Assembly (NCBI GenBank): GCA_963664655.2
Contig: CAXXHM010000001.1
Span: forward strand, 434,001-498,000
Direction: 5' to 3'
Origin: Desulfospira sp963664655
GTDB lineage: Bacteria > Desulfobacterota > Desulfobacteria > Desulfobacterales > Desulfobacteraceae
DNA: 64,000 nucleotides
Part shown: positions 19,284 to 28,942 of the stretch, in pieces
Layout of the letters: each line of letters begins with the position of its first letter
Numbering within the stretch: the stretch's first letter is position 1
Notes under the pieces: model-generated
Told to the model about the DNA's origin: nothing
Database searches by the model: none
What the model saw: the letters and a program-made list of their open reading frames with translations, nothing else
Made by a program: the position numbers and the translations under genes

Positions 19284-20236
19284 TCAGAATTTCCATCCCT
19301 TAAGCTGTTGCTGTTCGTCCCAAAGGAATTTGTATATGCCATGGTGGGACATCAGGTCTTCATGGGTTCCTTGTTCTGCAATGGTGCCTTTGTCGATCAC
19401 CACGATGTTATCGGCTCTGGAAATGGTGTTGAGCCGGTGGGCAATGACCACCACGGTTTTATTCTTCACCAGTTCGTCAATGGCTTTTTGGATGTGCAGC
19501 TCATTTTCCGGGTCAAGGGCGGCGGTGGCCTCATCCAGCAGAACAATGGGGGCGTCTTTAAGAAGGGCCCGGGCAATGGAGATGCGTTGTTTCTCTCCTC
19601 CGGACAGGGTGCTGCCGCCCTCTCCTACCATGGTCTGGTACCCTTTGGGCAGGGCTAAGATAAAATCGTGGCAGCAGGCTGCCCGGGCTGCGGCCTCCAC
19701 CTGCTGCGGGGTTGCGCCGGGACGGCCGATTTGAATATTATTGAAAATGGTCTCATTGAACAGATAGACATCCTGAAATACCATGGAAATATTGGCCAGC
19801 AAATGGTCGGTTGTGTATGCGTTGATATTTTTGCCGCCAATACGGATCTGCCCCTCTTTGACATCCCAGAAACGGGCGATCAATCGGGTCAGTGTGGTCT
19901 TTCCCGAGCCTGACGGCCCCACCAGAGCCGTGAGGGCATTTTCAGGGATCTGAAGGCTGATTTTTTTTAACACAGGGGTGTCGCCATAGCCAAAGACCAC
20001 ATCTTTGAGCTGGATATCATGGCGCTCAATTTTCTCAGATGGGCTTGCCTCGGGCAGGGGATCGGTTTTAAGAAGTTTGTCCACACGTTCCACCCCAAGC
20101 TTGTAGTAATTGATTTCGGCCATGAATATCAGGGCGGACAAAAGCGGTTCGTAAATCCTGGGCACTAAAATAAGAAACATGATATAGACGGGAAGTGAAA
20201 TTTCACCGGCGGCAGTAAAGATCGGGAAGTTTTCCA
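19284..20236 (-). pseudogene. ABC exporter-type transporter, 5' end removed by an IS91-family remnant
   Basis: The C-terminal ~318 residues of a fused ABC half-transporter: the last membrane helices (LPVYIMFLILVPRIYEPLL) and a complete ATPase domain with GPSGSGKTT, LSGGEKQRISIARALL and VLLDEATAALDPEN. Homology stops at about 20236, where antisense IS91-family sequence begins; roughly 260 N-terminal residues, that is most of the membrane domain, are missing. It resembles the IrtAB-like subunits at 7778-11276. A shorter piece of a very similar gene is at 36520-36690. Confidence 0.8.
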
Positions 20237-20655
20237 TGCCTTGGATTGGCTTGCCAGATTGGTGACACATATACCCGACAGATATGAACAAACGGTAGGG
20301 TACTACGGCTGGTACTCGAATAAATCCAGAGGTATGAGGAAAAAAGCTGAAACAGATGAAATTATTCCTGCAATTATGCCAAATGAAATGACTTCAAAAG
20401 AATCACGGCAGAATTGGGCACGCTTAATCCAGAAAGTTTATGAGGTTGATCCCCCTTATATGCCCCAAGTGCAAGGGTCCCATGAAAATAATCGCTTTTA
20501 TCGAGGAACTATACCTTATCGAAAAAATTTTACGCCATCTTGAACTTTGGGATATACACAACCATGATCCGCCGAAGTCCGATCTTCCCGATTTTATGCC
20601 TGATTTGGTTTACGACTTTTCCGATTCTCAAATCCCTGCCGGCGGATATCATTAA
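20237..20655 (+). pseudogene. IS91-family transposase, 3' remnant with frameshift
   Basis: The last ~140 codons of a transposase matching those at 47974 and 57776, starting at DWLARLVTHIP and containing GYYGWYSNKSRGMRKK. An extra C in the run of Cs near 20451-20455 shifts the frame; the remainder (KIIAFIEELYLIEKILRH...FSDSQIPAGGYH) continues in the next frame to 20655. Its left edge is fused to the truncated ABC gene. Confidence 0.85.
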
Positions 20656-20803
20656 TTTTTGCGTTTTGGGGGATTTTCGGTGGGGTATGCTCAAAAATAG
20701 TCCAAAGGATAGCTGTTCAGCGATTTTTAAGTGGATCAAGGCCTGATTTTTCATTTTCTCTCTTAGGGATTGTTTCTGCTCTCAACCATCGTTCATGCGG
20801 CGA

Positions 20804-20855
20804 GCCCCCAACCGGGCACGGCCACAACATGTTGTGGCCGCGCCCGGTTGGGGGC
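20804..20855. repeat. 52-bp near-perfect palindrome, IS91-family copy 1
   Basis: Both arms meet at ACAACATGTTGT. One mismatched pair (A818/C841). It lies 149 bp after the transposase stop, the same position as the palindromes of the other two copies. Confidence 0.85.
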
Positions 20856-20925
20856 ATATTTCAAACTTAATCATCTTTGTCAAACGTTCGTCATACTTTG
20901 CTTCACAAAAAGCGTCTTCCTATCC

Positions 20926-21272
20926 TACAAGGCAGGGGAAAGATCCGACGCCTGTATTTCTGGTACTGCCAAGGTTCTGCAAGCATTGCTCAAATCCCAT
21001 GGCGGTCTCCTTTGACCGGAAAACCGGGATCAAGCGTGAGCAGCTGGTGGTTAAGATAACCTGTCCGGTATGTGATCAGAATCCTGGCTATGATTTCTCT
21101 TTTTGCCTGCCTTGACAGGCGTTTGAACGGCTCGATAGGGCTGCCCAAAAACGGACTTTTGTTCAGGCACCAGAAAGAGGCAAATGAACCGGAGACCGGA
21201 TGCGCAAATCCAGAAGGCCACAACATCCGGCCTCCCGTTTCCGGTCTTCACGTTATACATACTTGATTCTTT
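20926..21272. other. Degenerate stretch with a possible zinc-ribbon gene remnant
   Basis: Directly after the IS end, a plus-strand frame to 21115 encodes CKHCSNPMAVSF...KITCPVCDQNPGYD, with two CxxC pairs as in a small zinc ribbon. It has no start of its own because the IS truncates it. I do not recognise the family. Nothing else is evident before the repeat at 21273. Confidence 0.3.
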
Positions 21273-21388
21273 TATAAACCGTCATACCCTAAAGGGCAGA
21301 AACCGGACGGCTTGGATTATCCAACCAAGCACCGTCCACAACGAAAAATGAAAGTCTTTTCAGCTTGTTAGTGAGACTTTCATATAAA
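21273..21388 (+). repeat. Structured intergenic repeat, copy B (upstream of RHS)
   Basis: Nearly identical over its length to copy A at 1401-1517, in the same internal order, ending GAGACTTTCATATAAAA. It is 177 bp upstream of the RHS start. Copy C follows the RHS stop directly in the same orientation, so the RHS gene is bracketed by direct copies. Confidence 0.8.
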
Positions 21389-21565
21389 ACAGCCGGAATT
21401 CAACTTTAGCGGCTGCAGCTCAAGCAAAGCAAATAATCCGCTAACCTTCTCATCAAAATTTTATATCACCCACACAAAACCATAATCCCATCCTTATAAT
21501 TTTTTGTTACTCAATATTTGAGTCAAAATCCGCTTTTTTTGTATTTGTAGAAAAAATTATCTTCA

Positions 21566-24500
21566 ATGGAGGCACAAGCTATGGACGGCAGCGCTTCGCA
21601 GGGAAAATTCCCCTCATTTTGCAAGAAAAGATTCAAAGATCTCATTTTCATTTTGATATCCATCCTTTTTATCGGCCTAAATTCGTCGGGGTTTTCCGGA
21701 CAGGCCAATTACACCTATGATGACCTGGGCCGGCTCACATCGGTCCAATTTGCCGACGGATACACCATCACAACCATTGGCTACGAATACGATGATACAG
21801 GAAATATTGAAGGAAAGCAGGTTGATACGGAAATCCAGGATACGGACGGGGATCAGCTCCCGGACGCCTGGGAGGCCCTTTACGGCCTGGACCCCGATGA
21901 CCCGTCGGACGCTGTAACGGACAGTGACGGTGACGGGCTGACCAACCTGGAAGAGTATGAATACGAAACCGACCCGACAGTAGCGGACAGCGACGGCGAC
22001 GGGTATACGGACGGCGAAGAAATTGTTTTTGGGTCAGATCCTCTTGACATATCCTCTCACCCGCCTGCCGAACCGGTGCCAGCCGTAGGGCCTGCCGGAA
22101 TGATAATCCTTTTCCTGATGCTCACCGGCCTGTTCTTTTTCAGAAAGCGCGGGGCCGGGCCGCACCATTTAACCGCACTTTTTATCGGGGTTTGCCTGTC
22201 CCTTGCAGCCGGTGCCCATGCCCATGAAAACAATCCGGGCTGGATCAATGCCAGGGCCGGGCTGATCAGCCCGGATGAGGCCAACAGCTACTACCAGTCC
22301 ATTCAAAAGGTCACCCCCCAGGACACCACTGAAGAGACCCAGGCAGGTGCGGCCCAGGTGACCGATGAAATTGCCGAACTTGCCCGGGCCCTCCAGCATG
22401 ACCCCATCCTCATGTACGAATACGTCCGCAACCACGTAGATTATGTGCCTTATTTCGGCTCCCTTAAAGGGGCCACCCTGACTTTTCTGGACGGCTCGGG
22501 CAACGATTTTGACCAGGCATCACTGCTCATCGCCCTTTTGCGGGAAAGCGGCTATACAGCCCAGTATGTGTACGGCCAGATGGCGATTCCCTCCTTTGGC
22601 GATTCAGACCATAAAGACATGCAGTACTGGCTGGGAACTTCGGCCAACAGCTATGTCATCTCCACCATACTTGCATACGCCGGTATTCCTGCCACTTGCA
22701 GTTCATTTTACCATACCGTCTCCCGGGTATGGGTTCAGGCTGTCATATCGGGTACCACATATTTAATGGACCCTGCCTTTAAACCCTACACAGAAACCAG
22801 CGGCATAGATCTTCAAACGGCAATGGCCTATGACCAGAACGCTTTTCTTTCTGCTGCCGGGGGAACCCTTGACGATGATTCCATTCAAAATATGGATGAG
22901 GAAGGGCTTCAAAGCGCCTTGAACAGCTACACCCTGAACCTGGTGGAACACATCCGGGGAAATTATCCCAACGCTTCCATGGATGAAATCATCGGCGGCC
23001 GGGAAATTGTCCCCGAATATCTGGATGAACTTCCCACAAGCCTTGACCATTCCGTTACCGTGGAAGAAACCTGGACCGACATTCCCGACACCCATGCCCA
23101 TACGGTCCGCATTCAGCACGGGGGGATTGACAAAACCCTGAATATGGCAACCCTGTCAGGACAGCGGCTATCCATTACTTATCAGGATGAAGATGAAACC
23201 GAAACCGATTCGGTTACTCAGGTGGCAGGGACAGAAGTCTCTCTTTCGCTACTTACTCAATCAGCTGCAGGGCAAACAATAGACACATCGAATTTAACAA
23301 CACAAGAAAATTCAGACCCTGCCTTGTCGAACCGTCAGGTTACCTTGTCCACCTCAACAGATGACATTGTGAGTATTATGTCTACGGACCAGGGATCATG
23401 GGCAGCATATAGTAAAGTAACACAAAGTGGATATTGTGACCGTGGTTATACATTTTCCAACCCGATAGAAGTCGCGGTTACATTGACTGTGAGTTTAACC
23501 AGTAACCCCAGCGGGGCCTTTTCCATTACCAGCGGGAGCGGCACCACCTCTTTAGCCGTCGGAGCCAGTACCAATGTAATCGTTCGTTTAAGCGGGTCCG
23601 GTCAGACTGCGGGAAGCAAAACCGGTACATTGAGAATGCTATGGAAATACGGCAGCTTAACGCTCGCCGACTACACATACAGCCTGTCCGGCGAGGTTGC
23701 AAAAGAGATATCTCTTGGCGGTTATGGCATGAGAGCCGTAGCATATTTAAACAAACCGGTTACGGGCACATGCCGCTTGATAAACAATGGGAACGAAGCG
23801 TTGACAATTAACAGCATGTCTCTGTCCGGAGACAATCCCGGGCGGTTCCAATTTGTAAGCGGTAATAGTTCCGGAACGATTACGGCCGGCGGATACCGGG
23901 ATATACAAGTCAGCTACCTGGCTTCAGCCCATGGCTCCCATGATGCCGTTATCAGTATGAGCCTGACATATGATGACATAACCTATAGCGGCGACGTTTT
24001 ATCTTTGGAAGGCATAACCTATTACACACCGGATCTTGACGAGTCTTACGGGCTTAACTTTGGTGAACACTACACAGGAGACACCGTTGAAGGCGCCTGC
24101 ATACTAAAAAACACTGGAAATTTAAGCCTGACCATTACGGCAGTCAGCCTGATCGGCGATGACCCAGAACAGTTCGAGATTGTGAGTGGTGACGGCAGTG
24201 GGTCCCTGTCTTCCGGCAGCAGCCGGGAAATCGTGGTGAACTATCTTGCCGGCAGTGACGGTAGCCACAATGCTAAGGTTGCAATTTCTTATACGTATGA
24301 TGGATATTCTTACACCGGGGATGCAAGGTACACACTTCCTCTTACCGGAGAAACCCTCGCCACACCGGCAGCCCAGCTATGGCTGGATGACGAGCTCATT
24401 GCAGAAGAGACCACCCCGGTAAGCGGATCAGACCTTGGCACCATGACCCTTACCATTGACCACCCCTACAGTGCTGCAAGCGACGAAGACGATGAAAGCG

Positions 24501-27500
24501 GCACTTTTGGTGATCAGAGCGTTGAATACACCCTTAAACGGGATGCCAATGCCGCTTATGCCCTGATCTATGGTTTTGGCGGCAGCGGACGGGGGAAACT
24601 TCTGGAAAAACGAAGTGCAAAACTGCAAACCTACCGCAACGCCGGATATGCAGATGATTCCAGGCAGGTTCTTACCGAGGCCCTGAACGTCATGGGCATG
24701 ACCTGGATGCGGGACACCACCCTTAATGAAACCATGTTAGGGCAGATTGCCGGCATCACCAGTATCCGGCACCACCGGATCGGCGTTGTGGCCCAGGAGT
24801 CCGGATACTACATTGATGTCAAAGCACAGGTCACGTCCAGTGCCTCAACCACCGGCGATACAGCGGCGACCCAGGCTTTTTTCAAAGCAATCAACCACCT
24901 GGCCAGCGCCATGGAGCACGGGGTCCTGGAACAGATGCAGGTGGACCAGCCCTCGGTTTCCACGGTTAAGCTTTTGCAAATCACCAATGATGAAGGCGGC
25001 AAGGTCTTTTATGTGACCTCGGACAATTTCAGCACCCTGGAAACCGAACTGTCCGGCTATTCGGACGAGGATCTTACGGAGTTTGAAACTTTTGTTGGGG
25101 ATGGCGGCATTCTTATTTTGCCGGCCAACCCAGGCATAGCCCTTGAAGAATGGGCCGGCAAAGGGTATATCGAATACAAGGAAAGCGGCACCTCCAGGCA
25201 TTGCGGCATGATCATCGGCGGAGACTATTACGGCGGCTACAGTGCGTTGCAGACCTATCTGGACATCGGCATCCAAACCTCCTATGTTGATCTATCCACT
25301 TTTGATGAAATCACGGACCTCAACCTGGCCGCAGGAGAGCCCGTGGATATGGTTACCGGGGCCTGGATGCACGACCACACGGACCTGATCCTTTCCGGCG
25401 GCATGGGAGGCTTGAACCTGTCCCGTTCCTACTACAGCGCCAACAACAACATTTTGGGCCCCATGGGGTATGGCTGGTCCCACAGCTATGACCTTTACGC
25501 CGAGGTTCACAGCAACTCGGAATTCGGCCTTGGCCGGCGCACGCCCGTGGACGCCGCAGCCCTGATCACGGCGTCGGTGGTCACCCTGGATCTCATGACC
25601 GGTGATCCGGATCTCAAAGACTGGATGGCCGGGGCACTTACGGGCAAATGGGCCATGGACCAGCTGACAGACAACGCCGTGAGCGTCCATCTGGGCACGG
25701 ATGTGCTGACCTATATCAAGCTGCCCGACGGCAGTTTCGGGCTGCCCCCGGGGATTACTTCCGAACTTTCCACCGTAGACGGCCTCTACCGGATAAACGA
25801 GCGCTTTGATCGCACGGTCTCCTTTAACAGCGACAACCGGGTAAGTGCCATCACGGATGCGGACGGCAATACCATCACCTTTGCCTACAGCGACGGGAAA
25901 CTGCAAAGCGTTGCCGATGACTTCGGCCACAGCCTTTCTTTTTCCTACTCCGGGGACTTGGTTTCTTCGGTCGCCGATTCGGCGGGCCGGACCGTTTCCT
26001 ACGGGTATAGCGGCAGTGATCTGATCTCGGCAACCGATGCGGAAGGAAAGGTGTGGGCCTACGGCTATGACGGCGAACACCGGGTCCTGACCCTTACGGA
26101 TCCCATGTCCGTCACCACGGTTACCAATGTCTACAACAGCCTTGGCCGGGTCGAGTCCCAGGCCGTTCCCCGTCAGGGTGCCACTGCCGACTATCAGTTT
26201 TATTTTTCCGGTTGCCGGAATGCGGAACAAGATCCCAACGGCCGGTTAACCGTCTACCATTTTGATGACCGCAAACGACTTACTGGCGTGGAAGACGCCC
26301 TGGGCAACCGTTCAAAAAACACCTATGACGGCCAGGATCACGTGATTGCCGCAACAGGTCCCAGGGGCTTTGCCGCAACTCATGAATACGACGGCAATAA
26401 CAACCTGATCCGGACCACTGACGCCCTTTCAGGAGAAATCGTAAACACCTATGATGAGGACCACCACCTGATCCAGGTGGCCGACCCCCTGGGCAATACG
26501 GTAAGCTACCAATATGACGGCGAGCACCACCTGGTCAAAACCACCATCTCTCCCTCGTCAGGCGAGACAATCGAAACCAGCGCTTCATATTTCACCAACG
26601 GCCTGACCCAGACCAGAACCGACGGCCGGGGCGTGGTCACCACCCTGGCCTATGACAGCTATGGCAACCCGGCCACCAGCCGGACCGCCTCAGCGCCCGC
26701 CATCACCTATACCTACAGCGGCACCGGGCAGATGACCTCCCTCACCGACCAGGGCGGCTCCCAAACCGCCTTTGTCTATGACAACCGGGGCCTGGTCCAA
26801 ACCCGGACGGATCCGTTGCTTAAAACCACATCAATGGACTATTATGACGACGGCAAACTTTACACCACCACAGACCGGAACGGAGACACCACAACCCTTA
26901 CCTATACCCCTTCGGGGAAACCCGCTGCCGTAACCTACCAGGACGGCACCTCGGTTGCATTTACCTATGACCTGCACGATAACCTGACGGGCATGCAGGA
27001 CAGCCAGGGCAGCACCGCCTATTCTTACGACGAAGTAAACCGGCTGGTCAGCTCCACAGATCCCAACGGCTTTACTGTGGCTTATGAATACGACGAGGCC
27101 GGCAACCTGGTCAAACTTATCTATCCGGACAGCAAAACCGTCACCTACACCTATGACGCCCTGGACCGGTTGGAGACCGTCACCATCGACTGGCTTGGCC
27201 TGACCGCCGCCTATGAATACGACCTTGCCGGCAACCTCACCGGCCTGACCCAGTTCAACGGCACCTATGCAAGCTTTGGCTATGACAATGCCAACCGGCT
27301 TATTGAGCTTAAACACCTGTCCTCTGCCTCAGGCAGCGCCTTTGCCTCCTTTGCCTTTACCCTGGACGGCAACGGCAACCGGACCGGCATTGACTGGGAA
27401 ACACCTTTAAGCCCTTCCATGGAATCCCTCACCACGGCCTTTGAGGTCTCTGCCGCCGGTAACCGGATCGTGACCGCCGGAGACGACTCCCTGACCTATG

Positions 27501-28483
27501 ATGATGAAGGCCAGCTTCTCACCAAGGGCGAAGACACCTTCACCTTTGATCCGGCCCACCGGCTGACCGCAGCCGCCACCGGCACGGACAGCCTGGCATT
27601 TTCTTATGACGGGGCCGGGAACCGCCTGTCCGTAGACCGGAACGGCACCATCACCCGATATGTCTATGACGCTGCCGGCAACCTTTTGGCTGAAGCCGAC
27701 ACCAGCGGCATCACCCGGTACTACATCCACGGTGCCGGTCTGCTGGCCATGGTCACCTCAGGCGGCACCCCCTACTGCTACCACTTTGATGCCACCGGCC
27801 ACACCATTGCCTTGACCGATGCCGACCAAACCGTGGTCAACAAATACGCCTACACGCCCTTCGGGGTTCCTGCCGGAGAAGAGGAAACCGTAACCCAGCC
27901 CTTCAAGTTCGTGGGCCAGTTCGGCGTCATGACCGAAGACAACGGCTGGTATTACATGAGGGCAAGGTACTATGATCCTGATATGGGCCGGTTTATCTGT
28001 GAAGACCCCTTAGGATTTGACGGCGGGGATGTTAACCTATATGTTTATTGCCTCAATAATCCTGTTATGTTTATTGATCCTAATGGCGAAGTTCTACAGT
28101 CAGTTATTGCTGGAGGTATCGCTGGAGGAATAGTTGGTGGAATTAATTTTGTTACAGATTTTATGAAAACTCAGTCAATTAGTTCTGCTACTAAGGCCGC
28201 AATTATATCTGGGACGACAACTGCCGTTACTGTAGGATTAGCTACATCGGGTATTGGCACATTAGTATCCGGTGCTGCTGGATCAGCTACCAACGCAGCA
28301 TTACAAAAAATGCTTAATGGTGAAATTAATATAGCTTCAGCAGTATATAGTGGATATGCTGTTTCTGCTGGAGCTCTTGCTACGACGGCAACTTCTGTCA
28401 CCATGCCTTCGGTGGCTCAAGGCGTATTTAGTGGACTAGTTGGTGCCCCAGTAAATGAACTTGGAAATGTAATTTTCAAATAA
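21566..28483 (+). CDS. Giant RHS-repeat protein with transglutaminase-like domain and a variable C-terminal tip
   Basis: 2305 residues. In order: a hydrophobic export segment (about 25-46); one YD-type repeat (YTYDDLGRLTS); Asp-rich thrombospondin type 3 calcium repeats (about 91-150, DSDGDGLTNLEE); a sorting-signal-like helix VPAVGPAGMIILFLMLTGLF followed by FRKRG (about 170-196); a second signal-peptide-like segment ending GAHAHEN; a transglutaminase-like fold (about 265-410) with Asp where the catalytic Cys is expected; several anchor/Ig-like repeats (about 630-925); a DUF6531-type region (MVTGAW near 1260); long YD repeats (about 1420-2110); the RHS core YYMRARYYDPDMGRFICEDP (near 2128) ending NNPVMFIDPNGE. 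The last ~130 residues are a Gly/Ala-rich hydrophobic tip in visibly AT-richer DNA. In polymorphic toxin systems the tip after such a core is the toxin; a pore-former is a guess. Confidence 0.9.
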   Translation: MEAQAMDGSASQGKFPSFCKKRFKDLIFILISILFIGLNSSGFSGQANYTYDDLGRLTSVQFADGYTITTIGYEYDDTGNIEGKQVDTEIQDTDGDQLPDAWEALYGLDPDDPSDAVTDSDGDGLTNLEEYEYETDPTVADSDGDGYTDGEEIVFGSDPLDISSHPPAEPVPAVGPAGMIILFLMLTGLFFFRKRGAGPHHLTALFIGVCLSLAAGAHAHENNPGWINARAGLISPDEANSYYQSIQKVTPQDTTEETQAGAAQVTDEIAELARALQHDPILMYEYVRNHVDYVPYFGSLKGATLTFLDGSGNDFDQASLLIALLRESGYTAQYVYGQMAIPSFGDSDHKDMQYWLGTSANSYVISTILAYAGIPATCSSFYHTVSRVWVQAVISGTTYLMDPAFKPYTETSGIDLQTAMAYDQNAFLSAAGGTLDDDSIQNMDEEGLQSALNSYTLNLVEHIRGNYPNASMDEIIGGREIVPEYLDELPTSLDHSVTVEETWTDIPDTHAHTVRIQHGGIDKTLNMATLSGQRLSITYQDEDETETDSVTQVAGTEVSLSLLTQSAAGQTIDTSNLTTQENSDPALSNRQVTLSTSTDDIVSIMSTDQGSWAAYSKVTQSGYCDRGYTFSNPIEVAVTLTVSLTSNPSGAFSITSGSGTTSLAVGASTNVIVRLSGSGQTAGSKTGTLRMLWKYGSLTLADYTYSLSGEVAKEISLGGYGMRAVAYLNKPVTGTCRLINNGNEALTINSMSLSGDNPGRFQFVSGNSSGTITAGGYRDIQVSYLASAHGSHDAVISMSLTYDDITYSGDVLSLEGITYYTPDLDESYGLNFGEHYTGDTVEGACILKNTGNLSLTITAVSLIGDDPEQFEIVSGDGSGSLSSGSSREIVVNYLAGSDGSHNAKVAISYTYDGYSYTGDARYTLPLTGETLATPAAQLWLDDELIAEETTPVSGSDLGTMTLTIDHPYSAASDEDDESGTFGDQSVEYTLKRDANAAYALIYGFGGSGRGKLLEKRSAKLQTYRNAGYADDSRQVLTEALNVMGMTWMRDTTLNETMLGQIAGITSIRHHRIGVVAQESGYYIDVKAQVTSSASTTGDTAATQAFFKAINHLASAMEHGVLEQMQVDQPSVSTVKLLQITNDEGGKVFYVTSDNFSTLETELSGYSDEDLTEFETFVGDGGILILPANPGIALEEWAGKGYIEYKESGTSRHCGMIIGGDYYGGYSALQTYLDIGIQTSYVDLSTFDEITDLNLAAGEPVDMVTGAWMHDHTDLILSGGMGGLNLSRSYYSANNNILGPMGYGWSHSYDLYAEVHSNSEFGLGRRTPVDAAALITASVVTLDLMTGDPDLKDWMAGALTGKWAMDQLTDNAVSVHLGTDVLTYIKLPDGSFGLPPGITSELSTVDGLYRINERFDRTVSFNSDNRVSAITDADGNTITFAYSDGKLQSVADDFGHSLSFSYSGDLVSSVADSAGRTVSYGYSGSDLISATDAEGKVWAYGYDGEHRVLTLTDPMSVTTVTNVYNSLGRVESQAVPRQGATADYQFYFSGCRNAEQDPNGRLTVYHFDDRKRLTGVEDALGNRSKNTYDGQDHVIAATGPRGFAATHEYDGNNNLIRTTDALSGEIVNTYDEDHHLIQVADPLGNTVSYQYDGEHHLVKTTISPSSGETIETSASYFTNGLTQTRTDGRGVVTTLAYDSYGNPATSRTASAPAITYTYSGTGQMTSLTDQGGSQTAFVYDNRGLVQTRTDPLLKTTSMDYYDDGKLYTTTDRNGDTTTLTYTPSGKPAAVTYQDGTSVAFTYDLHDNLTGMQDSQGSTAYSYDEVNRLVSSTDPNGFTVAYEYDEAGNLVKLIYPDSKTVTYTYDALDRLETVTIDWLGLTAAYEYDLAGNLTGLTQFNGTYASFGYDNANRLIELKHLSSASGSAFASFAFTLDGNGNRTGIDWETPLSPSMESLTTAFEVSAAGNRIVTAGDDSLTYDDEGQLLTKGEDTFTFDPAHRLTAAATGTDSLAFSYDGAGNRLSVDRNGTITRYVYDAAGNLLAEADTSGITRYYIHGAGLLAMVTSGGTPYCYHFDATGHTIALTDADQTVVNKYAYTPFGVPAGEEETVTQPFKFVGQFGVMTEDNGWYYMRARYYDPDMGRFICEDPLGFDGGDVNLYVYCLNNPVMFIDPNGEVLQSVIAGGIAGGIVGGINFVTDFMKTQSISSATKAAIISGTTTAVTVGLATSGIGTLVSGAAGSATNAALQKMLNGEINIASAVYSGYAVSAGALATTATSVTMPSVAQGVFSGLVGAPVNELGNVIFK

Positions 28484-28577
28484 CGGCCACGGGCCGCTTT
28501 GGTTATCCAACCAAGCACCGTCCACAACGAAAAATGAAAGTCTTTTCAGGTTGTTAGTGAGACTTTCTTATAAAACA
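28481..28577 (+). repeat. Structured intergenic repeat, copy C (RHS stop to small membrane gene)
   Basis: Begins with the RHS stop codon itself: TAACGGCCACGGGCCG, whose CGGCC/GGCCG arms form a short hairpin, then TTGGTT/AACCAA, the CCACAACGAAAAATG linker and the GAAAGTCT/AGACTTTC hairpin, ending TTATAAAA one base before the leader of the next gene. The next ATG is at 28579, so this element is effectively the leader of the small gene. Confidence 0.8.
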
Positions 28578-28578
28578 T

Positions 28579-28824
28579 ATGAAATATATAAAATTTAGAA
28601 TTCAATATTCGGTTTTACTATACATCTTACTGCCTGTTGTTTTAATTGTACCCAGCATTTTTTGGAGAGATGCTATATTTTATGTTATCGGTCTTATTTT
28701 CTTAATTTCACTGGCTGAAAGCATTTTAATAAAATGCCCTTATTGTAAAAAAAGGCCGGTAAGGTTATGGCTTCAATTCCCCAAAAAATGTTGTCATTGC
28801 AATAAATCCTTTGAGTCTGAGTGA
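28579..28824 (+). CDS. Small membrane protein with zinc ribbon, candidate RHS immunity protein
   Basis: 81 residues. Two hydrophobic helices (SVLLYILLPVVLIVPSIFW and IFYVIGLIFLISLAESILI) followed by a cytoplasmic-looking tail with two Cys pairs (CPYC and CCHC, with KKRPVRLWLQFPKK between) that could bind zinc. No family recognised. It lies 95 bp after the RHS gene, on the same strand, in DNA as AT-rich as the RHS tip, and is closed by a strong terminator. Small membrane proteins directly after an RHS tip are often immunity proteins, and a membrane-located one would suit a membrane-active toxin. That role is inference. Confidence 0.6.
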   Translation: MKYIKFRIQYSVLLYILLPVVLIVPSIFWRDAIFYVIGLIFLISLAESILIKCPYCKKRPVRLWLQFPKKCCHCNKSFESE

Positions 28825-28870
28825 CCATGGGCTCAGGCTTGACATTTTGATATTTGAGGTAAAAGCAACA

Positions 28871-28909
28871 CCGGGTCTTGATCGCTGTTCAAGACCCGGT
28901 TTTATTTTT
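28871..28909 (+). terminator. Rho-independent terminator after the RHS/immunity unit
   Basis: CCGGGTCTTGA and TCAAGACCCGG form a perfect 11-bp stem with a 7-nt loop, followed at once by TTTTATTTTT. It separates the RHS unit from the methyltransferase gene. Confidence 0.9.
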
Positions 28910-28942
28910 AACTGCCTTGAAAATCCTTAAAAAGGAGGCCAT

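Larger units (their letters stand above)
20237..20925 (+). mobile_element. IS91-family element remnant (right end kept)
   Basis: Holds the transposase tail, the 52-bp palindrome at 20804-20855 and the terminal sequence AAAGCGTCTTCCTATCC that also ends the full copies. TTCCTAT(A)CC-type ends are typical of the replication-origin end (oriIS) of IS91/ISCR elements. The left end has been lost. Confidence 0.75.
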
